Positions 12,881 through 23,943 of a stretch of DNA of 64,000 nt are shown piece by piece (positions within the stretch are counted from its first letter, which is position 1; each line of letters begins with the position of its first letter). The DNA lies in NCBI GenBank assembly GCA_021495925.1, contig JAKEKT010000101.1, positions 62,001-126,000 of the forward strand. Reading direction: 5' to 3'. A program made the translations under genes and the position numbers. The stretch comes from Diplodia intermedia (lineage: Eukaryota; Ascomycota; Dothideomycetes; Botryosphaeriales; Botryosphaeriaceae). The notes beneath the pieces were generated by a model, which was given only the letters and a program-made list of their open reading frames with translations, did not search any database and was not told where the DNA came from.

Positions 12881-14686
12881 GAGGGGACAGGTGCAAAGTC
12901 GCGGTGCTGGTAGCTGGTGCTGGACAGGAGAGGCACGGGTGCAGTGAACGGTACGCAGAGTGCGAGTACACGGGCCTCCCTGCGCGACTGGGATGGCACA
13001 GGCCGGGCGGGAGCGCAGTCGCGGCTTGTGCAAGCGTGTCGGCGGCCACCACAACATGGACGATCGCGCTGAACGCACGCATCGTGCCTCGAGCGTGGTA
13101 TCGTGAATTTCCCAGTTCAGCTAGCCCGCGCGTGCTGGGCAGTCTCGCCCCAGGTGCTCGACAAGGGTCGCGCCGGAAAGTGATAGCTCGCACGGTAGCG
13201 CGTTGTTACCCTCCTCTCGTCTCTCCAGCCCCGCTAACGAGCGAATCCTGTCTGCCTCCACAGCGTGCGTGGAGACGAGTTTGGGGACGGCGATCCTGGT
13301 GGGCCCTCCACACCATCCGCTCCATCAGCGAGGCATGACACGGCCAAGCGCAGGCGGCAGCCAATGGCGCGACGTGATTCGCCTGTATCCACCCGCCCAT
13401 CACGCCGCGTCTCGTGTGATGCTGGGCGCTGAGCGGGAGCGAAAAGCAACGAGAAAATCTGGGGAAGGGCGGCTCCGATCCTGCAAAGGGCGCAGTGCGG
13501 CCGGGATCCCGGCGGCGGCGGGCAGCGCACTGTCGGCTTGGGCGGTTGCGCGAAATAGCAGCTCGAGCGAGCCGGAGGCCAGGGGTGGGCGGTGCTGACT
13601 ATTCTGTGAGCGTCGAGGCGGCGAGGCACCGCGCCAGAGCGCCCGTCGCTGTCCAGGCCCAGCGGCGCGGTGCTTGGCGGCCGGCGGCCTGCAGAAGCGC
13701 AGCGCAGCAGCTCGAGAGGCATTTTCCCAGGCTCGTCAGGCCTCCCCCGACGTGCTGGCTGCCGGACACGGCGCAGGCAACCCGGCGCTGCGGGCACGCT
13801 GGCTGTTGAGCGACCAGGGCGCGGCGACAGCAAATGACGGGCGTGAGGGCGGCTTGGAGCTGCAGGAGCCAGCAGCAGGCTTCCCGCCATCGCTCGTTGC
13901 GGCTAGGACGCGGCTGCGATGATAATTGCTCTGACCCCGGTCTGCCCCGTTGCAGCGCTGTGTGCATGCATGGGCGGGCAGAGATCAGACAGGCGGCCGA
14001 TTGCCTTGTCCAGCGGGCCGTGGATCACCGCCAGCGAAAAAGACGGCCATCGCTGGGATCCCAACAACCTCCGAGCCCGGCGGCTCTCGACGTGTGCCGT
14101 GATTGGCGCCCAAGCTACTCAAAAGTTGGCGGCGCGCGACCAGCGCGGCCTCATCTGCTCTTGAGCCCGCTGCTGCTGCGGCCCATTCTCGCTGGAGCTT
14201 GCCGAACACACCGATCCGCAGCGTCGCTCGGTAAATCGAGCTGCTGCTCTTCCACCCTCTTCGACGGCCCGCGTTGACGTCGCTGCACGCGCCGGTGCAT
14301 TGGGCCCTGCTCGACCCTCGAGGCAAAAAATTAACGGCCGGCTCCTGGGCACGACATTCGCCCGCCCGCCAGAGACACCACACCACCTCGTCCCCTCCAC
14401 TAGCTCCGCCGGCCACACCCTCCTCAGCCACTGCCTCACCACTCCCTCCACGCCCGCGCTCCGCTCTCAGCATTCATAATACCGCCCGGTCCGCAACACG
14501 TTCACCGCTGCACGACGGCGGTGCTCTCCCGGTCGCTGAGGTGCACCATGATACGCCCGCCTCCAGCGACGCCCCCCGCCCGCGACTGACTTCGCCGCCG
14601 CGACGGCTCAGATGAAGGTTTCTGCCAGCTAGGCACCCGCACCATATCCCCAGCGAACGGAGCGAGACGCCTGCGAGACACGCATC
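12881..14686. other. Divergent promoter region of GPI10 and the kinase gene
   Basis: About 1.8 kb of GC-rich DNA between two divergent genes. Many overlapping open frames occur on both strands and none resembles a protein. A C-rich, pyrimidine-biased tract at about 14,380-14,480 precedes the kinase start and may mark its promoter or leader (inference). Confidence 0.45.
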
Positions 14687-17600
14687 ATGGCGTCGCCAGA
14701 CGCAGCGCCCGACGCTGCCGCCCGCAGCCCTGATAACGCGCACGCCGCCGATGAGCACTGTGTCTCTCCGCGCTCCAGCCCGCCACCCGACGCTTGCGAG
14801 CCTGCAGATGCCGCGCCGGTTGCCAGCCAGGGCCCTACTCAGGAATTGAATCATGCAACTCCCTCTGCGGGGCCCCCTGTGCACCCCTCACAGCAGGCCT
14901 TCCCGTCGACTCATTACTCCTCAGACCTCCCATACCACTCGCCAAGACCGGTGAGATACCACACCGCATACCTTCCGACATCGAATACTGCCTCCGCCGA
15001 GCCGACCCCCTCTCCGGGCAATGACACAAACACATCCCCTAATGCTCCGGCCGATTGTGAGTCAGGCGGGGCTCAGTATCCGCACCGAGCTTCGACAGCA
15101 ACGCCAGAACGCCCGTCCCTGCGGCGAGACCAGCTCTCGACAGCTTCCACCATGAGCAATGCCACGATCAGGGCTTACTCTACGACTGATGCCCTACCGA
15201 CTATGGCCACCCTGCCCAGTCCGCCCCGCCAGTATCCCAAATACCCTAACCAGGCATACTCTGCGCTGCAGACCCAGATCGAATATCCCAGATTTCCGAA
15301 CCCCCCTCTTCAAGCCCATCAAAATCCACCGCCTGGTCCTCACGTCCTACGGACTCGGAGTTCTCACCCTTCACAGTATTCCTCTCTTTCTTCCGCACAT
15401 GTCCCCTCTCTACATCCCACCCAACACTTCGCACATGAAACCACTGCGCACGAAGGCGGTTCTCGTACGGCTGGCAACTCACCCGCAGGAAGCCCAGGCC
15501 TCTTCGACCCGAACCACGTCCCGATCCGACCTGTGCTTGCCTCGACCGCGGAATCCGGGTACTACTCAAGCCCGTACCTTCATTTCACCCATCGTCAGGT
15601 CCCGAAGGAAACCCACGTTGCCGACGTCGATGTTGATCCTATATCGGGGCGCAAGATCATCAATCAGTATGAAATTATCGACGAGCTTGGGCGCGGTGTA
15701 CATGGAAAGGTCAAGCTAGGGCGCAGTTTGGAAACGGGTCAATATGTCGCCATCAAGATCGTTGAGCGGTACTCTAAGAGGCGTCGGCTGGGCAAGAATA
15801 CAAGTCATGAGGACAAGATCAGAAGAGAAATAGCCATTCTCAAGAAAGCACGCCACCCTAACATTGTCGGCTTGCTGGAGGTTATCGATGATCCGTCCCG
15901 GAAAAAAGTCTACATCGTTCTCGAGCACGTGGAGATGGGTGAAGTGCGGTGGAGAACGGAAGGTGCGAAGGAAATTGTTCTAATAGAACACAGGCGATAC
16001 GAGCGCGAGGTGAGAGGTATTTTTGATAACGAGTCGGCGGCTTTGGAAGATCAGAGGATTTTGCTGGAGGCGCAGAGGAAGCGTGAACGAGAGGAACGAC
16101 GACGGCTGAGGCGAGCACATCGCGCACAGAACGATGAAAACGACGCCCAGACCTGGAGTTTCGAGTACGGCGGAGACACCGATGATGAGGATACGAACAG
16201 CGACTTCTTATCCCGGACCTCAACCGCAACCACCGAAGATCCAAACGGCATTGGATTGAAGTACCGTAGTCGACCTGCGACCCCGACAGAGTTCGACGCT
16301 GACCAGACACCGCATGCGCCTCTGAACGAGACAGTTGCAGAGTTTGCGGCATCGAAACAGTCAAGCACTTCTCTACCCGCTCTCGGCAGGGAGCCCATCG
16401 AGGAAGAACCACGTGCGGCATCGGTTACGGGTCTTGAGGGGACAATGTGGGGTCCGTACGAGGAGATACCAGCACGAGGCAGGAATCCGAGCGTCTGCGG
16501 AAGCCTGCTTTCTAACAAGCCAGAGTTGCCTGGAGACTTGCCAGTACCAGAACATTTCCGTTACGTTCCACTCATGACGCTCCCGGATGCTCGCAAGGCA
16601 TTCCGTGACACGGTCTCGGGCCTTGAGTATCTCCATTACCAGGGAGTCATCCACCGCGACATCAAACCTGCTAATCTCCTCCAAGCAAGAGATGGCCACA
16701 TCAAAATTTCCGACTTCGGTGTCTCCTATCTCGGACGCAGAACGGCAACTGCTTCGGCATCTGTGTATGGTAATGGCGACGACCAGTCGGAATCAGATGC
16801 TCAGGATGTTGATGAAGCAATTGAGTTGGCAAAGACTGTCGGCACTCCCGCTTTCTATGCTCCCGAGCTGTGTCAAACCGACACAGACTGTGACCCAGAC
16901 GCCTTACCAGTCACAGGACAGATTGACGTTTGGGCTCTCGGCGTTACTCTGTACTGCCTGGTGTTTGGTCGCGTCCCTTTCCATGACCTGAACACGTTTG
17001 TGGTCATGCGTCTGATAGCGGAAGATGAGGTTTATATCCCACGCTTTCGTCTCAGAGCCGTCGATGATCGTACCGCTTCGCGTCCCAATTCGCACAATCG
17101 CTTATGGGGCGGCATGACTCGAGACAGACGTTCACATCATGAACTCATCTACGAGGAGGTTGATGACGAGCTCCACGATCTTTTGTGTCGGTTGTTGATC
17201 AAAGACCCTCGACGACGCATTAAGCTTCCGGAAGTCCGACATCATCCGTGGGTGCTACGGGACCTCGAGCATCCACTTCTCTGGCTAGAGCAGTCCGACC
17301 CTTCGCGAGTACCGGACTACAAGAAGATCGAGGTCTCGAGAGAGGATGTCGACGATGCCGTCGTTCAGCTCAATCTGTTGGAACGCGTCAAATCTGGAAT
17401 GCGCAAAATAGGCGGGGCTTTGGGAATCGGCACGAAACACTCTGCCAGCACGTCCGCTTCTGGAAAACGGAGGGCCAAGGAAGGAGGGATTTCTGCTGCG
17501 TCTTCGAGCAGTACCATCAGCCAGGATGCGCGAAGGCCTAGTTTGAGGGTCGACGACATCAGCGCCGCCCTGCGAGCTTCCAGAGAAGGTGACCACCCGT

Positions 17601-19045
17601 TATCGCACAGCGTCACCGCCAGCCCCGAGTTAAGAGAACGCACCCAGTTTTTCATAGGTCCGCATTCAAGGCCAGGTACTCCCGACATCGGCAGCATTGA
17701 TGATGTCGATGAATCTCCACGAGGGAAAGTTCGAGACAAGCACCACCGGCTCAGTTTCGCTTCTCGAGCCGAATCTACCATGTCTACTGCCGGATCAATC
17801 AGGACCATTCGCCCATCAGACTTTGAGTACCTCAATAGACGGCGGGGTGTGTCGCCAACAATGCCTCAGGGAGTCCCCAGCACTCCTCTTACCCTGGACA
17901 CGCCCGGAGCATCGAATCTGAGTGGGATCTTCGGAGGAGTCCGCCGTACCCTGCGTTCGGTGAGAAGCAAGGAGAGAGGCATGGGCGGCGCCAAGCCACA
18001 CAGCCGCAACCCCTCAATTGACCGGCTGGTGGCGGGAGACGATAATGCGCATGGCGAACCTAGCATCGCGTTAAGCGAAACGGTTGCTGCTGGACATGTT
18101 GATCAGCCGGCTCAGCTGAAGGAGTCCTCGGCGGCAAGTAGCGTTGTGACTAGTCCAGGATCGCCCATGGCACCATCGCTCACCGAGTCTGACATCCACC
18201 GAAGCCGGGAAGGGACTCCTTCTCGCCAATCATCAATTTCCTCGGCCTCATCACATCGCCCCACGAAACGCGAAGAGGATGTTCTCTATAACTCGCCCGT
18301 CTTCCATGATTATCTCAGCGATATCAATTTTCAACGTGCTCGGGAAGAGAACCGACGGAAGCACATGCTTGAGGAACGCCTCTCTTCAAGCCGTCCGACT
18401 TCGTCCGCAGGCAACCGTCCTTGCAGTGCACTTAGTCATCCGCCATGCCCGCCTAGTCCCGATGACGAGGCCTATTTTGAGCTCCAAAGGCACACTCTCA
18501 CGCAGAACGATGTGACGCCCAAGGGATTTCAACAGCCTCTCACATCAAGCTCTTCGGAAGATCAATTCTACTCCGGCATGTCCCAATCGACATCCAACCC
18601 TTCTATTCCCTCGGTTGCGTCCGCAAACTCTTCAGTCATGCAGGATGATCTCGTTCCCACGGATCAGAAAATCCATTCTCTGGTCGTCACGACCGAGGCC
18701 GCCAATCCAGTGATCAGCGTGACGGACGAGCACGAGCATGATCATGCCGGATACGATGGCGATCATGCCATAGAGAGCGACGACGAAGAAGACTCGGACG
18801 ACGACTCCTCCGACGACGACTTGCTAGTGATGAATCTCCGTAAGAAGCCTGCGCCGAAGCGACCCTCCCGAAGCGAGAGCATTTCGTATGCGGAACTGTC
18901 TCGCGGTAAGGTCTTGGCTGGATTCGGGGCTTCGGTTCGGAAATCCTCGCGGAGCGGCAGTAACGGCACAGTTAAAAAGGTTCGCAGTCATAGCGATTCC
19001 GACGGGGAGGCTCTTCGGCACGACGCAGCTGAATTCTCGTCTTGA
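14687..19045 (+). CDS. CaMKK/Sak1-type serine/threonine kinase
   Basis: A single-exon protein of 1,452 aa. The first ~320 residues are a disordered Pro/Ser/Thr-rich region. The kinase domain starts at QYEIIDELGRGVHGKVKLG (about 325), with VAIKIV (catalytic Lys), HRDIKPANLL (about 655), DFG, and the activation segment GTPAFYAPELC (about 718), then IDVWALGVTLYCLVFGRVPF, ending near 870. A charged insert of roughly 200 residues lies between the hinge and helix E, as is usual in fungal CaMKK-like kinases (yeast Sak1/Tos3/Elm1, fission yeast Ssp1). Such kinases phosphorylate the activation loop of Snf1/AMPK (family knowledge). The ~580-residue tail is Ser-rich, with a run of Asp/Glu (about 1,364-1,382) followed by a basic patch. 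Which paralogue this is cannot be settled without a tree. Confidence 0.92.
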   Translation: MASPDAAPDAAARSPDNAHAADEHCVSPRSSPPPDACEPADAAPVASQGPTQELNHATPSAGPPVHPSQQAFPSTHYSSDLPYHSPRPVRYHTAYLPTSNTASAEPTPSPGNDTNTSPNAPADCESGGAQYPHRASTATPERPSLRRDQLSTASTMSNATIRAYSTTDALPTMATLPSPPRQYPKYPNQAYSALQTQIEYPRFPNPPLQAHQNPPPGPHVLRTRSSHPSQYSSLSSAHVPSLHPTQHFAHETTAHEGGSRTAGNSPAGSPGLFDPNHVPIRPVLASTAESGYYSSPYLHFTHRQVPKETHVADVDVDPISGRKIINQYEIIDELGRGVHGKVKLGRSLETGQYVAIKIVERYSKRRRLGKNTSHEDKIRREIAILKKARHPNIVGLLEVIDDPSRKKVYIVLEHVEMGEVRWRTEGAKEIVLIEHRRYEREVRGIFDNESAALEDQRILLEAQRKREREERRRLRRAHRAQNDENDAQTWSFEYGGDTDDEDTNSDFLSRTSTATTEDPNGIGLKYRSRPATPTEFDADQTPHAPLNETVAEFAASKQSSTSLPALGREPIEEEPRAASVTGLEGTMWGPYEEIPARGRNPSVCGSLLSNKPELPGDLPVPEHFRYVPLMTLPDARKAFRDTVSGLEYLHYQGVIHRDIKPANLLQARDGHIKISDFGVSYLGRRTATASASVYGNGDDQSESDAQDVDEAIELAKTVGTPAFYAPELCQTDTDCDPDALPVTGQIDVWALGVTLYCLVFGRVPFHDLNTFVVMRLIAEDEVYIPRFRLRAVDDRTASRPNSHNRLWGGMTRDRRSHHELIYEEVDDELHDLLCRLLIKDPRRRIKLPEVRHHPWVLRDLEHPLLWLEQSDPSRVPDYKKIEVSREDVDDAVVQLNLLERVKSGMRKIGGALGIGTKHSASTSASGKRRAKEGGISAASSSSTISQDARRPSLRVDDISAALRASREGDHPLSHSVTASPELRERTQFFIGPHSRPGTPDIGSIDDVDESPRGKVRDKHHRLSFASRAESTMSTAGSIRTIRPSDFEYLNRRRGVSPTMPQGVPSTPLTLDTPGASNLSGIFGGVRRTLRSVRSKERGMGGAKPHSRNPSIDRLVAGDDNAHGEPSIALSETVAAGHVDQPAQLKESSAASSVVTSPGSPMAPSLTESDIHRSREGTPSRQSSISSASSHRPTKREEDVLYNSPVFHDYLSDINFQRAREENRRKHMLEERLSSSRPTSSAGNRPCSALSHPPCPPSPDDEAYFELQRHTLTQNDVTPKGFQQPLTSSSSEDQFYSGMSQSTSNPSIPSVASANSSVMQDDLVPTDQKIHSLVVTTEAANPVISVTDEHEHDHAGYDGDHAIESDDEEDSDDDSSDDDLLVMNLRKKPAPKRPSRSESISYAELSRGKVLAGFGASVRKSSRSGSNGTVKKVRSHSDSDGEALRHDAAEFSS

Positions 19046-20771
19046 TTCATCTTCCTGGCTCCTTACCAACAACTACAGTTGCCCTTCACAACTCTGTATG
19101 AAAACACCAATACCGGTTATTATTTCATTTCGGCGGCACACGAGCAGCAGCATCTCCACCACGGAAGGAAGCTGTGCCGCAACTTAGCTCTTTAACGACA
19201 AGCACATGACAGACACCGTTCGGCTAGCATGGGATGGGTTTCTCCTACATCGTCTCGAATTTCCAATTTCAACAGCGAAGGCGCAAAGGAGTGCGGGGAA
19301 ATCGGTGGCTCAAACATTTCCGGTGGTCGGTCGGTTTCAAGTAAGGAAAGTTCGTTCGAGGCGGGCGGCGTACATATGAATTCACCTTGCAAGTCGGGCA
19401 ATTTGTTTTCTGTATATTTCATGCACACCCGAGGGTTTCTTTGGCAGCTGGCGCGCAGACATAGACTCCTCTCCGCTTCTCGTTCTTTCATCTGGCAGAC
19501 GACGCTAGGGATGCCGGCGGGCTCCGAGGGGTGGTGCTGTTGTTGCTGCGCGCGGAAGATCGGCGCGGGTGCTCCGCGACGGTTGCGTTGATTGTCTTTT
19601 GTATCATACACGCATCTAGACTTTTTGTCGCGGTCTCTTTTGGGCGGGTCAATCTGTTTTCGTGGCGATTGAGGCTAAAGCAGACAAGAGTCGGCCTCTG
19701 CAGTCGTTCCCGGCTTGGGCGGATGGAAACGGGTGATAACGGATGATTTCAGGGAAAGCGTGGGCTGTATGTAATATAGGCTGAGACGGAATTGACGAAG
19801 ATTGAATCTTGGCTGTCGTGCTGCAAGGCGTCTTGGTGGTCTTGGGCTACCTATATCGACAGGTGGGGTGCGTGCAAAGCGGTGGAGTAACACCAAGCAA
19901 ACAGGCTAAGCATCATGATGTGCTCGCTTGCGAAAATGGGCGTCTTATCTGGCGACCAGCGCTCATAGCGCCCATGTCATTGCGCACGCCGGCTCGGGGT
20001 CTGATACGCCCGCAGGACCACATTTATCCGTCCGGGCTGGCGAACTGCCGGGTTCTGGTTGCCGATGGACGCGCAGACCTGAGGCGGGTAAAGGCCGGCC
20101 GGCCGAGGAGGGAGACGGCGGCGCTGGGATTGGACAGCGTGGTGATGGAGCATGGCCGCGTCCTGGGGATGCACGTGCGCAGTTGTTTTGCGGGATGCGG
20201 GGGACGGCGTCTATTGGCGGAGAAATATCAGGCTGAGCGGATCGACGGGGTTCGTGGAGGAAAGCAAGGCCGACAGGATCTTCAACCGTAGCATGGCGCC
20301 CGGCGCCCGTGCAGCGTGCAAACCGCCAATCCGCCCGCCGATTGTGTCTTGTTGTCGGCAATATTCATCGCTCGACGACAGCAGCGCGCACGATCGAATC
20401 GCGCGCAGCGCTCGATTGCCGTCTGGCCTGCGCCGCCCGCCGCTCCGCCGCCGTCGCGCTGCCTGGAATCCCTGCTCGCGCCCTCTATATGGCCATGTAA
20501 CAGGCCGCAGACCTATCGCCGAATTCCCCGTCAGGCCTGACAGTCAAGAAAGACCCAGCTCCACGGCCGCGCTACCTCGCTTTCCCCGAATTGCATATGG
20601 AGATGCGTTTCGCGACGCTCGACGCGCAACAGCTCGATCCCCAACGCCGCATCATCGCTGAACTTCAACTACGCATCAACGGCTATAACGTCTATTCCTG
20701 AGGCCCACCCCGGCGACAGCCCGCCCTTTCCCTCCCGACAGCCCCCTACCTGCGACTGCGTGCCTGGTCGA
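19046..20771. other. Intergenic region upstream of the QutR-like gene
   Basis: About 1.7 kb. The left part is the 3' flank of the kinase gene. The right part is GC-rich, with a possible TATA-like CTCTATATGG near 20,480 and a 34-codon ATG frame at 20,597-20,701 described separately. No other gene is seen. Confidence 0.45.
20597..20701 (+). promoter_or_regulatory. Possible upstream ORF or 5' exon
   Basis: A 34-codon ATG frame (begins MEMRFATLDAQQLDPQRR, ends before TGA) lies about 70 bases before the QutR-like ATG. The frame is also open upstream to about 20,502, just after a CATGTAACAG that could serve as a splice acceptor. The composition looks protein-like. It could be an inhibitory upstream ORF, or an exon joined to the main gene: splicing from GTCTAT after the Asn codon to CGACAG would put it in frame, but that donor is a poor match to consensus. 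Its function is unknown. Confidence 0.3.
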
Positions 20772-22814
20772 ATGCGCGTCAACGCCGGCCTGCCAGCCAT
20801 GGCTACCGAAGTTCACGCCGACCAGGTCCTCGATACCACCACCAAGAGCCTCAGCGTCGTGCACATCGAGTCGCTGCTGGACAACGCGAAGCCGTCGCTG
20901 ACGGTGCTGTATGCGCCTGGCGAGGAAGCCATTGTCGAGCTGATCGCGAGCGTGCTGGGCCAGGCCTACTCGCTGGCCGCGTCGCTGAGGGAAGCCGAGA
21001 CGCTGAAGCCAGCGACTGTCGCCGGTCTCCTGAGCGCGCAGGACCCAAGCCAGCTGGCGCAGCGGAGTCGCGGGCGTCTTCTCATAAATACCCACTGCGT
21101 CGAGAACGACTCGGCTCCCAGCGAGGCCCTCTCCGAGACTTGCGACTACGAATATCTCTACACCCACTCGCCGTTGCTCCGACGGGACGTCACCCGCTAT
21201 TTCGCCTTCATCCTCGGGCAGATCGTGCCCCACAACGACCTAGCCAAGAAGGCAAGGACGACCCTCATTTCTACTACCTTTCCGGACGTCCATGCCGCCC
21301 TCCCGAACCTCGACATCCTCTCGGTCGGCGCCGATGCCGTCGAGCTGCGTGTCGATCTGCTCAAGGAACCGCTGCCCGACGGCTCCTTCAGCGCTGTCCC
21401 GAGCCTCAAATATGTCGGCGAGCAGCTCATGATCCTGCGCCAACGGACCGAGCTCCCCATCATCTTCACGACTAGATGTACCAACGAAAACGGCAGGTTC
21501 CCCATGGACGACCCAATGCTGTTCTACAAATATCTCTATCGCGCCATGCAGTGGGGCTGCGAGTACATCGACGTCGAGCTGTGGCTACCCGAGGAGGTCC
21601 GGCGAGAACTGGCCCACAAGAAGGGGGCGAGTAAGATTATCTCTGCCTTCCACGACTTCTCGGGCACGTTCAAGTGGACGTCGCCGGAGGCGAAGGAGCT
21701 TTTCAAAAGGGGCACCGTGTACGGCGATGTCGTCAAGATGATCGCGCTGGTCCATCAGATGCAAGACAATTACGAACTGGAGTACTTTCGCTCGACCGTG
21801 CAGGCCGAGTTCTTCCCGCACCCGCCCTTCTCCGGACTCAACATGGGTCCCACGGGGCAGCTATCGCGCACGTTGAACAAGGTCTTCACCCCTATCACGC
21901 ATCCACTGCTGCCGATGATTGCGGCGCCGGGGCAGCTCAGCGCGGCGGAAATCAACATGGCGTTGCACAGCATGGGGCAGATGCCCAAGCTGGACATTTA
22001 CGGCATCGGCAGCTACAAACTTGCGACACAGGCAATGTTCTTCGAGAAGTGCTTCAACGAGCTCAGCCTGCCGCACCAGTTCCTGTTCGTCGACAAAGTG
22101 GCCAGGGGCGCGGTGGAGACGGTCGTGCGACGGGCGTCATTTGGTGGTGCTTTTATCAACCCGCCGCTCGCGCCACCCACCCCGTATTTAACGGTTTTGT
22201 CGGAGGCGGCCAAAGCGACTCGACTCGTCGACACCATCCTGGTGCGGACTGAGGGCGGCACGCCGGTGCTTGTCGGTGAGAACGCGACGTGGAAGGGCAT
22301 CCGTGCGACGCTCACGCGAGACTTCGTGCCGTCGGCCTACAGCGACCGTGCCGCCTTGGTGCTGGCCAGTGCGGAGCCGGACGCGGCGGCGGCCATCTTC
22401 GCGCTCAAGAGCCTGGGCATCGGGCCCATCTACACGATAGGATTCCACTTCCGCAGCCAGGGCGCGCTGGCGGCAGAGGTCGAGCCGTTCCGGTCGGTCG
22501 AGGACGTGAAGCGGCTGGAGCAGCCGTTCGTCATCATCAACGCGCTGCCGGCGGAGAAGTCGGCGCTGGTGGGGCCGCTGCTGAAGCACTACAGCAGCAC
22601 CGGGACGGCGGCGCCGACGAACAAGGTGTTCCTCGACCTGGCCAACGGGCCGCGCAAGGTCGACCCAATGGCGATTGCAGCGTCGTCGGGGTGGACGGCA
22701 TACGGCGTGGCGGACGTCAATGCGTGGACGACGGTGGAAACGATGCGGCTGCTCGTGGGGCAGAACGTGCCTTATGATTTCGTGCGGCTGGCGTCAGGGC
22801 GGAGCTTGTTCTAG
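20772..22814 (+). CDS. QutR-like repressor (SKI-like, dehydroquinase and shikimate-dehydrogenase domains)
   Basis: A single exon of about 680 aa; a second in-frame ATG at 20,799 (MATEVHADQ) has good context and may be the real start. The order resembles the last three domains of the AROM protein, as in the quinate repressor QutR/Qa-1S. The N-terminal P-loop is degenerate (VLYAPGEEAIVELIASVLG, no GxGKS/T). The type I dehydroquinase domain keeps GADAVELRVD, TTRCTNENGRF, FHDFSG, GDVVKM (Schiff-base Lys about 321) and the RTLN..APGQLSA region. The dehydrogenase-like domain has lost the usual Ser motif, the catalytic Lys (FGGAFINPPL in place of a ...TIPHK motif) and the Asp (GENATWKG). I infer a metabolite-sensing regulator and not an enzyme of the shikimate pathway. 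No quinate-catabolism genes are nearby. It is shorter than QutR (about 900 aa). Confidence 0.83.
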   Translation: MRVNAGLPAMATEVHADQVLDTTTKSLSVVHIESLLDNAKPSLTVLYAPGEEAIVELIASVLGQAYSLAASLREAETLKPATVAGLLSAQDPSQLAQRSRGRLLINTHCVENDSAPSEALSETCDYEYLYTHSPLLRRDVTRYFAFILGQIVPHNDLAKKARTTLISTTFPDVHAALPNLDILSVGADAVELRVDLLKEPLPDGSFSAVPSLKYVGEQLMILRQRTELPIIFTTRCTNENGRFPMDDPMLFYKYLYRAMQWGCEYIDVELWLPEEVRRELAHKKGASKIISAFHDFSGTFKWTSPEAKELFKRGTVYGDVVKMIALVHQMQDNYELEYFRSTVQAEFFPHPPFSGLNMGPTGQLSRTLNKVFTPITHPLLPMIAAPGQLSAAEINMALHSMGQMPKLDIYGIGSYKLATQAMFFEKCFNELSLPHQFLFVDKVARGAVETVVRRASFGGAFINPPLAPPTPYLTVLSEAAKATRLVDTILVRTEGGTPVLVGENATWKGIRATLTRDFVPSAYSDRAALVLASAEPDAAAAIFALKSLGIGPIYTIGFHFRSQGALAAEVEPFRSVEDVKRLEQPFVIINALPAEKSALVGPLLKHYSSTGTAAPTNKVFLDLANGPRKVDPMAIAASSGWTAYGVADVNAWTTVETMRLLVGQNVPYDFVRLASGRSLF

Positions 22815-23943
22815 GGATGTTTGCTTTACACTTAGGCGCCGACCGGGGTGCTGGGGGCGGACGGGTTCTGGGGCTCGGCGGAGTCCCTGCTAATCAATAG
22901 ACGCCGGACGCTTGACGCGACGTAACCTAAAGTCTTATAGATGAAGCCTTGGACGGCAGCTGCAGCCCACGTGCGCCCCTTGGGCTCAATTTTCCAGAAG
23001 ATTTGCATCATGGCGGTGGCAAGTCGCGTTAATCTAGGCAAATTGGCGGTGGTGCCACGGCGGCCGGCACGCAGGTCTGGCTTCCCCCGCATTTTGCTGC
23101 GAGCATCGGGCGCCTTGCCGCTTGCGGAGCGTGCCTTTCATCAATGCAAGAACAGCAGCCGGGCAGGGAGCGTCGGTACTTAATTTCGCCCGCGTGGGCG
23201 GCAGCGGCAGCGGCAGCGGCAGGCAGCGGGCACCCAAGCAGCAGGAAGGAGCTGCCGTGGGTAGCTGCTGCGTCTTTTACTGGGGGCGCCGCTGGACCCC
23301 TCGTCTCGTCTCGGCGCGGCGCTACTCCTCCTTCTCGAAGCAAGCACGCTCCTCTCGCGCGCCCACCGGGGCAGTTTGGCAGCAGCTGCAGCCGCTTCGG
23401 CCGTTGGGGCGTTTGGCGAAGCTGCAGCGCCGTCAGATCGTCATGTGGCCGTCGCCAACCCCAGGGCGCTAGGCCGCAGCGGGCATGTGTGCTCCGGGGG
23501 CGGGCAGCCGTGAGGCTTGGGGTCGCGCTCGTGGGTGGGGAAAAAGGAACCTGCGTCCCGTTTAATATCCCCTCGAGTCCTGAGTCGCGCGGTGCGGGCG
23601 TGAATTTCCTGCTCTATAGTTAGCGGCAGTGACGAAAGGCGCCCTAGTCGACGTGCTCGCCCGTGTCAGCGCGTCTCGTCTAGTACCGCGAGACGCGGGC
23701 CTGGCTCCTGTGAGGCCTGCGCCGCTTCTTTTCTCCAGCTCATCTCGTCAGTCTTTCTCTCGTCCTGTTCTGCGCCCCGACACCAAGCGCGCGCCGAACC
23801 CCCCGCCCCAGCTGGACATTGCCATGTCTACTGCTCCGCCGCCGTCCCAGCGCCCCGCCAGCAGAAGCAGAAGCAGCAGCAGCAGCAGCAGCAGACCCGC
23901 CCTCCTCGCCGCCTATTGAACCCCGCATCCGCCGCCTGGAAAC
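22815..23943. other. Intergenic region before the Zn(II)2Cys6 gene
   Basis: About 1.1 kb, GC-rich, with AGC-type triplet tracts (about 23,200-23,225 and 23,865-23,890). It must hold the 3' end of the QutR-like gene and the promoter of the transcription factor. No further gene is supported. Confidence 0.45.
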
